Source: Chytridium lagenaria
Taxonomy: Eukaryota; Chytridiomycota; Chytridiomycetes; Chytridiales; Chytridiaceae
Direction: 5' to 3'
Assembly: GCA_025449115.1 (NCBI GenBank)
Contig: JAHLKC010000273.1
Span: 1 to 24,036, forward strand
Length of the DNA stretch: 24,036 nucleotides
The translations under genes were made by a program, and so were the position numbers. The notes under the pieces were generated by a model that was not told where the DNA came from, searched no databases, and saw nothing but the letters and a program-made list of their open reading frames with translations. Below are positions 1-9,149 of this stretch, piece by piece (position 1 is the stretch's first letter; each line of letters begins with the position of its first letter).

Positions 1-494
1 TGGCGCTGGCTTTGTTCTGGTCCCGCTTGGTGATCAATGTTGTCAGAAAATACTTTCGTCGACATCCCGTTAACAAAAGAAATCCTCAAAAAGTTTGCGA
101 TCCGGAAGCGCATCAAATTTGGGTTTCTCTGCACGAAAATAATATGTTTACATGGCTTTCCGTCGCGTCCACCACGTCCCCCTTCTTGCAGCATATCCGA
201 AAAAAAATTGGGAACTTTGTAGTGGACTACAGTCCTGACGCAACGCGCGTTCACTCCAATACCAAGAGCTGATGTCGAAAAAACACTGAAATTTTGAGGC
301 AGGCGCTCCTTGAGCTTGGCGATTGTCTCTCGTTTATGGTGTTCAGAGGACGTCGCAAAAAAACCGATGGCTTCAAGTGGTGAGAAGTCAATAATTCGGT
401 CAACCAGGAAACCGACGTCATTGCAGAACACAATAGCCGGAAGAATCGTCAGGTCCTTTTCAATTGCGGCTTGTTTCAGAAATTCGAGATCAGT

Positions 495-535
495 CTACGA
501 ATGTATTAGTATGTTAAGCAAATATAGAAACTAAC
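495..535 (-). other. Probable 41-nt spliceosomal intron in the helicase
   Basis: On the minus strand this starts GTTAGT, has a near-consensus branch site TACTAAT, and ends TCGTAG. Removing it joins the exon ending in codons for NAK (upstream, above 535) in frame to TDLEFLK. The resulting frame then stays open to the window edge through motifs IV-VI. Confidence 0.7.
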
Positions 536-1513
536 CTTTGCATTCTTCCTTTTCCTTACTTCGTAATAAATTTCCGGCCTGTCAATGTCACCAACGAATA
601 TGCTTCACATTGTCTTGACTGTCTATTCCAATTATTGCTTCCAAAATGGTCACCCCGCGCTCTGTGATGGTTGCTGTGCACATCATAATGGGTGTGCTGC
701 GAAACCACATTTTGAGACGAACAGAATCTTTATATTGCCCTCGATAAGTTCTACCGTGATCAATAAGACAATGGACCTCATCAATAACGAAAGCAAATGG
801 TTTGATGCTTGGGTTTATTCGTAGAAAGTCAAAGAATGGTCCAAACATATACTCTGGAGACGACCACGCAATGTTGTACCGCCATTTAAAATCCCTTTCT
901 CTCCATTCTTCCCAACATCAAGGGTACCGAGAGCCACTCCAGCAAGATCCTTCAAATATGCGAAAGATGTCCCCTGAAGGCGAGGATGCTTCGCGAAGTT
1001 TATCCTGCTAACGCAATCTAAAACTGTCAAACATATCACATTCCTTGGCTTACCCTCAAACTCCTTCATGTGATCCGCCATTAAACTAACAAGAGGTGAT
1101 AAAACCATAACGAGTGAACCTTCTTCAAAGCCATTCCAACTAATAATGTGAGAAAAAACGCCCATGTTTTCCCAGAACCGGTCCTTTGAACAACCAGCGT
1201 ATCCCTCCCTCAAGAAGAACACCCAACACTGCTTCCACTTGAAACTCTGAAGGACATGCATGCTGACCAAGTGCTGCCTCCGTGAAAACTCTACAAAGAT
1301 CCTTGATAGTACCAACGGAAGCGCTGAGAGATGCTGGCAAATCCTCGCATCCTTCCTCAACTGCTTCTGCACTATCCTTATCCCAGCCCTCTTCTATGCT
1401 GCAAGCAAAAGCGGGCTCCGAGTATATCGAATCGCTGTCTTCATCGTCATCAGAAGGGTTGCCATAGCTGTCATCAAGCAACGAACGGAGCTTGAGCATG
1501 CCTTCGTTAAGAG

Positions 1514-1570
1514 CTAAAGAGGGTAAATTAATAAAAGTTGAGATCATGAAAAACCCTACGGTGGGAATAC
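1514..1570 (-). other. Possible 57-nt intron in the helicase N-terminal region
   Basis: GTATTC...CTTTAG on the minus strand. It is a phase-1 intron whose removal keeps the frame (PQF-A-LNEG). Its length is divisible by three and it has no stop, so retention is equally possible. The residues it would encode are hydrophobic and unlike the acidic flanks, which favours an intron. Confidence 0.4.
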
Positions 1571-1835
1571 CGAATTGAGGAGAGGATTCCAACGGTACCG
1601 GTCGCGTCGCCGTGCGTCGTCTGGTTGTGCCGGAATCTGGAATTGGTGTCAGATAGTCGTCGTTCGCAATTAGAAACTCGCCACCAGACTGTAGAGAAAC
1701 GGAAATGTGAAAATGTTTATTTTGACAAATTTGCTGAAGAGTGTAACATTCACAAAGATTAAAGTCTATAATTATTACTTTGTAACATTGTCTGCTAGAG
1801 TCTTCATAGCAGGAGTTTCGCCCACAGTCTGGATT

Positions 1836-2267
1836 CCAGACTAGCCTGATGGGATCATCGCTCATTTACGCGCACCTGAATGTGGGAGAAGGCATGATTG
1901 CTTCCTGTTGAGGCAAAAGCCAGTTTTAGAGTACTTACCGCAACACCTCACCTGTGATGTATTATATTTATACGGGGATCCTGCATATGCTTTGAACAAC
2001 CACCTTCTCAGCCCCTACAAGGGAACCTATCAGTGGAAAAGTCTGCTTTCAACAAAAGCATGAGCTTTGTACGTCAGTGTGTTGAATGGGAGTTTGGTTG
2101 CATCGCCATTCTTTGGGCATTCTGTGACTTTTCCAAGAATAACAAGATGTTTCTACAGCCTTTCGGGAGATGTATCCAGTGGCCGCCATTTTGCCAATGT
2201 GCATAACTGCATAAGGGGTTCGTCGCAAACGTCACAGTATTTTGGTGAACCCGCCAAGCGTCCATGA
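1836..2267 (+). pseudogene. PIF/Harbinger DDE transposase, C-terminal fragment
   Basis: C-terminal part of a DDE_Tnp_4-type (PIF/Harbinger) cut-and-paste transposase. The frame from 1848 reads PDGIIAH, then GRRHDCFLLR (about 1884-1913), then YLYGDPAYAL (1968-1997), which holds the second catalytic Asp (codon 1977-1979). After a one-base frame change near 2045 it reads FNKSMSFVRQCVEWEFG, with the catalytic Glu in VEWEFG (codon 2084-2086). Further frame changes lead to the usual tail ANVHNCIRG...SQYFGEPAKRP and a stop at 2265-2267. The N-terminal half with the first Asp (usually a DGT motif) is missing, so the copy cannot be active. It faces the Myb/SANT-like gene tail-to-tail across 65 bp. PIF/Harbinger elements are known to carry these two genes together. 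Confidence 0.85.
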
Positions 2268-2293
2268 CTATTTGTATTCACTCCCGTAACCAC

Positions 2294-2299
2294 AATAAA
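2294..2299 (+). terminator. Poly(A) signal AATAAA of the Harbinger transposase
   Basis: Canonical AATAAA 27 bp past the transposase stop, in the short gap between the two convergent genes. Confidence 0.55.
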
Positions 2300-2327
2300 A
2301 GCACACTTTATGATAACATACAATAAC

Positions 2328-2333
2328 TTTATT
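2328..2333 (-). terminator. Poly(A) signal AATAAA overlapping the Myb/SANT-like stop codon
   Basis: On the minus strand the sequence is TGAATAAA: the last base of the TGA stop is the first A of AATAAA. This is extremely compact, as expected for a transposon gene. Confidence 0.45.
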
Positions 2334-3236
2334 CACTCTTTTGGTACAAGCTTAGCAAGAAATGCCATCATGAGATCCCTATCTGTCTTTGCCTTCTCCA
2401 TCTCCATTGTCAACCTCCTATCCTCCATCTCCAACTTTTTCTCCTTCGGCTTCATCTCCGCCTCCTTCAAAGACATCTCAAGTTCCTTGATTGAGCGATC
2501 CGCCTCATTCCAGTCCTACTTGCTCTTGAAGGAATTTCCGATGGATTCCAGCGGCTTTTTTCCCTTGATTGCAGTCCTCTGTTCACTCTTCTTCTTAGGT
2601 AGCTCCCCGTCAAAGTCCTCCAAATCCAGAGGTGTCGCTGTCTCGTTTCTTGCCGCGCACCAGATTCTTCATTGCTGCATCTCTCATGTATAGGCTCTTG
2701 CTTTCCATCTCCTTGGCCTTCTTCTTCTCCTTCTCTGTCTTATGGATCTTGCTCTCTTCATGCTTTGTAACCCATCCATCCATGAATAAAGCAATCTTAA
2801 CAGAAACCATGAAACTTACCAGGTCTTCAAGTCCACGGAGTAGTCCTTTTCTTTTGTCGTATTCCTCAACTGTCCCTGATGCTTGCAAAGATGCAAGCTC
2901 ATCCTTCTTGAACGTAGCCAGAAGGAGATCCACTCGACATTTTGCGGAAGGGCCTGTGAATATTGTGGCGGTGTTGCCCTCAGTCCTCAGAATGATGTTA
3001 CAATCATCCGCTACCCCCTCCCAAGCAGCAGCCACTTTCCCATGGCCTGCCTTCCATGGCTCCTGCACTTCAACTTATTTTAAGAGGATGATGTTGTTTG
3101 CGAGGTCTCATCTTTGTTACCCCCTTCGCTTTGACCTCCTTTGGGGTTCTCTTCCCTTAGCTGTCTTGCTGCTGCTTGGCGTCAGGGCCGTGATTACAAC
3201 GTCTTCATCATTGGACTTGTCCTCCATCAAGTCCAT
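2333..3236 (-). pseudogene. Myb/SANT-like DNA-binding protein of PIF/Harbinger type, broken
   Basis: Accessory DNA-binding protein, in this superfamily thought to help the transposase reach element ends. From an ATG at 3236 it has a charged N-terminus (MDLMEDKSNDED), then a trihelix/Myb-SANT-like core: NNIILLK, PWKAGHGKVAAAWEGVA, then CRVDLLLATFK and LQASGTVEEYDKRKGLL. A phase-0 57-nt intron is likely at 2763-2819 (GTAAGT...AAAG). It is followed by a Lys/Glu-rich segment and a heptad-like coiled coil (KELEMSLKEAEMK) ending FLAKLVPKE just before the stop at 2333-2335. Damage: an in-frame TAA inside the SANT core (about 3075), an in-frame TAG before the coiled coil, and frame changes near 3100 and 2640. 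Both stops could come from Gln codons by C-to-T change. The plus-strand ORF over 2632-3291 is its antisense shadow. Confidence 0.75.
2763..2819 (-). other. Probable 57-nt intron in the Myb/SANT-like gene
   Basis: A consensus donor GTAAGT follows the codons for EDL; the acceptor is TACAAAG. Splicing joins EDL to HEESKIHK in frame and removes a Trp/Met/Phe-rich stretch that does not fit the Lys/Glu-rich surroundings. Confidence 0.6.
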
Positions 3237-3270
3237 TTTGGGGGTGTGTTTGGTGAAATTTCAGTTGACG

Positions 3271-3286
3271 ATAGAGGATCCTCTAT
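3271..3286. repeat. Perfect 16-bp palindrome ATAGAGGATCCTCTAT
   Basis: Every base pairs with its partner. The palindrome lies 35 bp upstream of the Myb/SANT-like ATG, in the region where the right terminus of a Harbinger element would lie. It is flanked by GAAATTT on the left and AAATTTC on the right, so a longer imperfect hairpin exists. No matching terminal inverted repeat was found near the truncated left end. Confidence 0.6.
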
Positions 3287-3299
3287 GCTAAATTTCTAG

Positions 3300-4835
3300 C
3301 CTGAATTTTAGGATATAAATCCACTATCATGAATTATCTTTTTTTTTTTGAAAAATTAACGTTTGCAAAAAAGTCCCTATTGACCAAGCCTCTATGATTG
3401 ATGTTAAAGTCTTTGGCTCTTTGGAGGTAATATTTCAAATGTATTGTTAGCTGATATTACTTCAGTCTGGCTGCCATCAATTAGCTTCTGCATATGCATT
3501 CTCAGAAGGAAATTTGCAAGGAGGCGTTCGAAGAAAATCGAAATCTCAAATTTGTCTACAAGGAGCTTTGGTATAACCTTCTGAAGGTCTTCCTGTATTG
3601 GCTTCAAAATATTGACATAAGCCTTTTTGAAAGGGATATGTGGAAAATGTTGGAGAGCGTTGGAGGATATTGTGCTCTACAGCAATGACAAGAAGAATGC
3701 ACAGCAGTCTGTTCATGTTGACTTGCAATGATGGAAGTAATTCAGAGTACTTTTGCCAAGGAGATGGTTGACAGTGTGTTTCAAGCATTTTCTATTAATA
3801 AGATAGAGAAACCCATGACCTCCATCCAGCCACAGTCTGCTGAATTATGGAAGCTCCCATATAACCCTGATGTATCTAAGATGAGAGCACCAGTTCTGAG
3901 TGCATACTAGATCTTTTGTCAGACAGTTCAAGAGTTCTGTTTTGATAATTTGTTATGATAATATGGTTTCACATTTGCGTCTGTGTTAATTTTGGCTGTT
4001 CTACTTATTTACTTCAATTGTGAGCATTTTTTATGTTTGTAGTTTGGATTTGTTGGTTTTGGCTTTTTTTTTTTTGCAAGATGCTATGGGAGGGGTAAAG
4101 AGTTATGATGGGTGGGTTGCTCAAATAGCTATATATGGAGAGACCTCAAAACCATAGTTTCAATAGAGCAAGCAACAATTCTGGCTGGTAATTTATTCCC
4201 TATTGAGCTTAGTATTATTCTAATTAATAGATACAAGCGTCCTGTGACATGTTCGGCCAGTAATGCTTCTGCTGCCAGAGACGCTGAATAAGTGCCTTAC
4301 GACCAGAGTGACCCAATGTGTGGGCTTTCTCGAGAACATGCAGCTCACCTGAGCTCCTCAGGTATTATACGGCGGTCCACATCTAATCAAAAAAAACCAA
4401 AGAACCTCCAATAACTCTCTCGCAGACATTACATCAACCAATCTGTTGTTTAACTTTAACCTTTCACCATCTTTGAAGAAACTTTGATTCGCCTATAAAT
4501 AAGTGATCGGAATAACACATCTGCAAATCTGGCCCTTCCCCTCATATTGATCACATCCTTAGTCCATTTGCTCATCCATCCATCTTTAGCACCAAAAAAT
4601 ATCATCTCTACTTCTACAAGGTTATCCTACTTTTAACCACCGCACAACGTTACTTGACATTACAACAATTTACCGTAATTTCGTTCAATGTAACAACAAC
4701 CCCTGCGATTAAGAAAATGAGTGTTGTTAAATTGTACAATTTAAGAGGCATTTCCTCATAGGAAAATCGACTCCATCCAATGAAAAACTGATTCTCCGTA
4801 CAATAAAACCCTAATAACGGAAAGCGAAAAAAAGT
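3300..4835. other. AT-rich interval, no recognised gene
   Basis: About 1.5 kb with only short ORFs on both strands. The plus-strand ORFs at 3494-3688 and 3728-3910 are nearly in line but are interrupted by stops and match no family I know. Long T and A runs occur (for example 3341-3350 and 4065-4075). No tRNA-like, rRNA-like or clear TE termini were seen. Confidence 0.5.
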
Positions 4836-4856
4836 TTTGAGCAAGATGACAGAGGC

Positions 4857-5564
4857 ATGCATGATGATAGCGATTCCATTATACGCAATGATGAAGGCCC
4901 CACAACACCCATACAGCCACCATCCACACGCAAACTTGTGCTTTCAAACAGGACTAAATCTGTACTGGTCCGCAAGTTTCAAGAAGAGCATGAGGAGTCA
5001 AACGTTTCTTTCCAATACCGCAATCTCCACACCGTCGCGCTGGCTTTGGGAATGGTGCCCACCTCCCGAATTCTCTTCTAACTTTGTTGCCTAATGTTAT
5101 GGCTTACCTTTCCACTATCGACCCCCGTCCTGCTATGGACCCTCACACGCTGTTGGTCGCCTTTGGTGGCCCTAATGCGCAGAACGATGGCGGTCAGGGC
5201 AATAGAGCCCACGGTGAAGGCGGAAATGCTGCAAATAACGTTAACAACATAGGTGGGAAATGCCAATGACGATGGACATGCTGCTAACCTTGCAATATTG
5301 TTTGTCAACACTCGATTACTTGTGGGCAACAACCTACCCATGGACTGCCGTCCGTCCTTCCCTTTTGGACAATCGTCCTCCAACCTTCCCACCACTAAGG
5401 CAACTGTCTTCCTCTCCCTCTTGACCGCAGTCGTTCTTCCCCTTTTGGACTACCGTCCTCAGCCATTGGATAACTACCTCCAATCCTTTAACAAGGGGCA
5501 ATTGGGAATTGCTAAGGTCCCCGCTCCTGGAATTTTTGTTTTATTAATATTATTTTTTTGTTGA
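4857..5564 (+). pseudogene. Hypothetical protein, frameshifted, unrecognised
   Basis: I do not recognise this. The first ORF (4857-5081) is polar, with a basic stretch (KSVLVRKFQEEHEE). The second (5084-5269) has a Gly/Asn-rich tract (GEGGNAANNVNNIGG). One extra A in GGGAAATGCC near 5255-5260 would explain the move to the third ORF (5253-5564), which continues the same Asn/Gly-rich style (NANDDGHAANL). Composition continuing across the break suggests one former protein. The tail holds a loose repeat on the DNA level, with CTTCCCTTTTGGACAATCG near 5357 resembling CTTCCCCTTTTGGACTACCG near 5436. The three ORFs might also be unrelated chance ORFs. Confidence 0.3.
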
Positions 5565-5579
5565 GGATGTGGCACTGGC

Positions 5580-6588
5580 CTTTTTATTTCAATGCGATAT
5601 TTATTATAACATTTTTTCAATTTGGACGATGATAACTAAATCTAACACTTCACGTAAACGAACAATACTGTGACTACGTAAAAAATCCGAGACCATCTTA
5701 AAAATGGTCGCCCCAACATTTTCTCACCTTCTTCTTCTATAAGCTTTAAACACCATTTTAAAAAAAAAGAAAATACCATCAATTTTCAACATGGATTCTC
5801 TATCACATCCGGCATATTCTAATAAAGCCTTCATTAATTCTGGCTTTGTCGTTGAAGGCATTTTTAAAGATTTAGTTCTAACACCACAACTTCACAAGTA
5901 TTAAGAATAGATACGGTCCATCTGGATTTCGGAATTCCCAAAAAAATTCACAATAACAGAATGTTCTGCATAATCCAACAACGCCGAAATCAATATAGAT
6001 TTTTGTCCAACCATTGAAACTCTAAGATAACGAGCACGGAACGTAAAGATGCCAACGAGCAACGTTCAAGATATCTTTGAGTCCAATATATCATAAGTCG
6101 ACTCAAAATAGATTTCACAATATCTCCAGACACTTTGTCTTCGCTCTATAACCGTCGATTTTCCGCGTATTCCAACAAAACTGAACATAGACACTCTTCA
6201 TAGTGGATTGAGAACAACCCAAGAAACAAAAAACAAGAAACAACTCCAACAACTGTCACGGAAGATCTCTGAAGAAATGTTTCAGTCCAACGTAACATAG
6301 GAGTTCCGAGATATTCCAGACAACACGATCATCAGCGTATACCATAAGAGACGTCACCATCAAAGATTTCACTCGAGAAACAGGCAACTCCAGCGAAAGC
6401 GAAACCGCACGCAATACAGAAACCGACAAACGTCCCAGATCTGATTGAGACCATTGATGCACAGGACGACCAACTTGGTCACACGCACTTAAACACGAAT
6501 TATTGATATCACACACTTCCGTACCCCCATCTTCAGATTCTCCCCCGTAGTCTAGATTTCCAGTGAAGATATAAATATCTATTATCGG
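5580..6588. other. AT-rich interval with possible decayed minus-strand coding repeats
   Basis: No intact gene. The minus strand has an open stretch ending near 6256 and several scattered, similar short peptides around a Tyr-Ala pair: KSLMVTSLMVYADDRVV (YA at 6334-6339), LEYAENRR (6164-6169), KSILISALLDYAEHSVIV (5967-5972), LMKALLEYAGCDRES (5811-5816). Spacing is 156-197 bp and the frames differ, so this could be an old repeat-protein gene or chance. Confidence 0.3.
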
Positions 6589-6606
6589 TTGGGTGAAGCT
6601 GGGTGA
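6589..6606. repeat. 18-bp direct repeat, left copy (putative att-like site)
   Basis: Identical to 9132-9149 in the same orientation; the match stops at both flanking bases. It lies 116 bp past the recombinase stop codon. Confidence 0.75.
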
Positions 6607-6687
6607 AGGCAACCTCAACCAATGAAAAGATTTGTTTATTTTTTTTAAAAAAAAAAGTTGAAAAACAGTTATTAAAAAATTGCCTCT

Positions 6688-6707
6688 GGGTGAAGGTTGG
6701 GTGGAGG
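6688..6707. repeat. Diverged internal copy of the GGGTGA repeat
   Basis: Reads GGGTGAAGGTTGGGTGGAGG, two GGGTG units resembling the end repeat, 15 bp downstream of the recombinase stop. It may be a subterminal recombinase-binding site. Confidence 0.5.
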
Positions 6708-6721
6708 TCAATCAACGACCA

Positions 6722-9090
6722 TCATTCCTCACGACGCCGCCCTTCTCCGCCATCCACCACCACGAACACCTCCCCAGAAGGCGCTCCACCGCCACCCGGC
6801 CTCTTCACCCCCACTCCGCACTGGCCACCCTTCCCCTTGCATCGGGTCCTTGAGAACGTTGATGGTGCAAAGTTGCCCCATTTGCGGATGAAGAGCTCTT
6901 GGTCACCCCCGCAGTGATCACGGAAGCAGAGGAGGATGGGAGCCATGGTCATGTTGCAAAAGTTTCTTGCTGCATCGGTGAGAGTTGAAGTATCACGGTC
7001 ATCAGAACTCAAGGATCCCTCAAAGGTAATTAGAAAGTTCAGCTTATCTTCCCCTGATTTCTGCTCCGCTAATCTAAACCTCTCAGGTAAGTCATTTACC
7101 CCACCTCTTCGTTTCCTTTTCTCCCCTGTATTCACCACAACATCATCTTCCCTTGATCTTTTGAGCTTTGGAGATAGGTGTGTGGATGAGCGGGTAGTCT
7201 CAATTTCCATCGTTCCCTCCCCATCCCTTTGCTCCTCTTCTCGTAGACCCGTCTCTCCACCTCCATCCACTGCTTGAGCGACGTCTTCCTCCCCTATCTG
7301 TCCCTCTTCTTGTGGTTCAATTCCACTTGGATTGGATTTTGTTGCATTGCGTCGTTGAAGAACGTAGAGTTCAATCAAGGTGAGTAGATCATCCGCCAAA
7401 GTTTGGTTGAGGTGCCCCTTCACAATCCTGTTAATGTTGTCGCGAATGGTGGGTGCTGAAGAGTATTCCTCTGCAGAAATGAGGGCCCGTCGGATGGAAT
7501 AATCGGGTCGCGCGGGATTGATTTTACAGTGGTCTGTAAAAAATCGTTCGGCTAATACAGGTAGCTTCGTAATATCACCGTTATTAGCTATCCTTTGAAC
7601 GATTTGCAGATCTTGATTGTAAACTGATGTCCACTTGAGCTTAGGGATCACAGATTCGGAGTTGTCCATTTGAGTTTTTCGTTTGTATAGTTCCAGGAGT
7701 GTGCTCGCGTCCTTCCTGTACTTCGCTGAGCTGGAAATGGATTTGTGCCGTGCGGAGAGCATGATTTCTGCCTCTCCACCATCACCCCAAACGGCAAAGA
7801 GGTAGCCTGTTTTTCGATTTGAGTGAGTGCCAAAAGGTCCCGGTCTCTTGATGACCTTGTGGCAAAGATTCTTGTATGCGGTTTGGTAGGCGTCATACGA
7901 AATATTATTCTTCACGCTCTTGTCTGGGTTTGGTGAGGCGAGAAGAGCCGTTAATTGATCCTTGTCAGGGAAAAGGAAGCCGGAGACCACGCCGAGAAGT
8001 TTGACGTAAATCAGGAGGTGACGAATAGGGCATAATTGAGGAAATGTGTCGTCCCGCCATAAGGTAAGATAGACTGGGCTCTTGTCGCTCTTTCCCTTTG
8101 CAACGCAATAATCATGTTAGAGAAATAAAATATATATAAATCGTAACCAACCTGTATTTTGATGACCAAGCTCTCTAGCGTCAAATCTGTCGTTATTAAT
8201 GAAAGATTCTCCTGAATGTCCTCAAATTCAATATTGATGACTTCATCACACCGCAGGAAAAGACGTATCGCGATGAGGGTGCAAACCCACAGTTCCAGGT
8301 CCCACAAGGTTGTAGCTTCAGAACCGATTAAGTGATCGCGAATGTCCAAGAGTTCATGCGGTAAGATGGCTGAATCTCCAGAGGCCTGGTAGGATGATCC
8401 ATTCTTCGTGTTCTCTCCTTTGGTGTGTTTAAGAAGACGACTTTCAGTAGGATTTCCTGCACTCCACACCTGCGGCACCAGCGGATGCCATCGGCATCCT
8501 TTTGGAATCTCGTGAAGAATGGCATTTGCAGCACATAGCTCGCAAACCTCCTTGTAGGGCCCATTTTGCTTCCGGGTAAGATGTAAATCTCCAATCGCCG
8601 AGTACAGTTGGTCGAGGTTGCGCGGGTCCGACCATTTTCCGTCCGTTGGGATTGGCTCCCCCAAAACATCCTTCACAAGATTATCATCCCGGTCCAAAAG
8701 CAATGGATACTCGTCCGGGTCCCTCCTCTTCCATTGGACGTAAAGGTCGATGGATTCCGGCCTCATGGATGGGCAAAAATGCTTCGGAGGCTTCTCTTCC
8801 AGAATGATGAGGCTATCATAATCCCCAATACGCTCAAAAAACTTCCTGAGTCCACGGAAGTGTTTCTCGTACGCCCGTTGAGTGTTGGGCTCGTGTTTCA
8901 TGGAGGTCATGGTCTTGGAAGTCTCCTCCATGACGCATCCTATCCTCTGAATGGCTGCTGCTAGACCCGCATCAGCAAGCGCCTGGATGGCTGTTCTTCT
9001 CTCGTTGTTCATTTTTTCAACTTTTATTTGCCTTGCCGCAACTTTCGTCCGGCTTCTCTGGAGTTTTTTCGCTTGCTTTTGCCGGGGCAT
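6722..9090 (-). CDS. Tyrosine recombinase, Crypton-like, 770 aa, one intron
   Basis: Predicted site-specific DNA recombinase that cuts and rejoins through a 3'-phosphotyrosine. The CDS is exon 9090-8152 plus exon 8095-6722, phase-0 splice. The N-terminus is very basic (MPRQKQAKKLQRSRTK). An SAM-like core-binding domain follows (around 65-125), with a Cys/His cluster C183, C186, C199, H202 that could bind metal. The catalytic domain has box I RLFLRCDEV (Arg280), HSNR (His404, Arg407), ARHKS (His430) and Tyr439 in AKYRKD, so the complete R/HxxR/H/Y set is present. After 560 comes an acidic linker, then basic patches (LSPKLKRSRED, GEKRKRRGG, likely NLS) and a C-terminal Cys/Gly module (MAPILLCFRDHCGGD...WG...STFSRTRC, about 693-743) of unknown role. 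No frameshift or stop occurs in either exon, unlike every neighbouring gene. The start is the first ATG of the open frame. Confidence 0.85.
8096..8151 (-). other. 56-nt intron in the recombinase gene
   Basis: The donor GTTGGT follows KIQ codons (...CAG). The branch site CTAAC lies within TCTCTAACATG, and the acceptor is TTGCAAAG. Splicing joins KIQ to GKSDKSPVYLTLW in phase 0 and opens the frame through box II. Reading through gives an AT-rich peptide and shifts out of the catalytic frame. Confidence 0.85.
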
Positions 9091-9131
9091 AATGCTTTGG
9101 TGTCAAAGTATAAAAATTTAAAGTCCGAATA

Positions 9132-9149
9132 TTGGGTGAAGCTGGGTGA
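9132..9149. repeat. 18-bp direct repeat, right copy (putative att-like site)
   Basis: Identical to 6589-6606. It lies 41 bp upstream of the recombinase ATG, so it may overlap the promoter and bring the gene under the control of its own product or of the insertion site. Confidence 0.75.

Larger units (their letters stand above)
1..1688 (-). pseudogene. RecQ-family DEVH-box DNA helicase, broken, C-terminus beyond window
   Basis: ATP-dependent 3'-5' DNA-unwinding enzyme of the RecQ type. Read on the minus strand, the motifs occur in family order: an acidic N-terminal stretch; FQVEAVLGVLLEG (1206-1244); Walker A TGSGKT (1165-1182); motif Ia LSPLVSLMADH (about 1070-1103); DEVH box (771-782); motif III-like CTATIT (about 661-690); motif IV AIVFCND (418-437); motif V ending STSALGIGVNA (about 233-275); motif VI QEGGRGGRDG (159-188). 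The reading frame changes near 1207, 1120, 860-990 and 587. Introns do not obviously explain these, so it is called a pseudogene. Two short introns are plausible (495-535, 1514-1570). The true start is uncertain: an ATG at 1865 would place the N-terminus inside antisense Harbinger sequence. Fungi carry RecQ paralogues in subtelomeres (telomere-linked helicases). Membership of that clade is only a possibility. Confidence 0.82.
6589..9149 (-). mobile_element. Crypton-like tyrosine-recombinase element
   Basis: A 2.56-kb unit bounded by two identical 18-bp direct repeats, TTGGGTGAAGCTGGGTGA, at 6589-6606 and 9132-9149. It contains one gene, a spliced YR, and no RT, DDE transposase or long inverted repeats. 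Crypton elements are defined by a YR gene (often with introns) and short direct, not inverted, end repeats produced by site-specific recombination. The same repeat is extended at the right end by further GGGTGA copies to 9182 and echoed at 6688-6707. The exact boundaries are inferred from the repeats alone. Occupied and empty sites were not available. Confidence 0.65.

Noticed and set aside
1140..1865. ATG at 1865 as the helicase start (MSDDPIRLVW...)
   Set aside because: The first residues lie antisense to clear Harbinger transposase sequence (from 1848), so this start is probably fortuitous; the helicase start is left open.
2632..3291. 219-codon plus-strand ORF
   Set aside because: It is antisense to the Myb/SANT-like gene, is Ser/Leu-rich as such shadows are, and has no motif.
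3404..3910. Possible copia RT or host-gene fragments on either strand
   Set aside because: A few words looked RT-like (LLVIAVEHN) but no catalytic box, connection or neighbouring domain follows in any frame.
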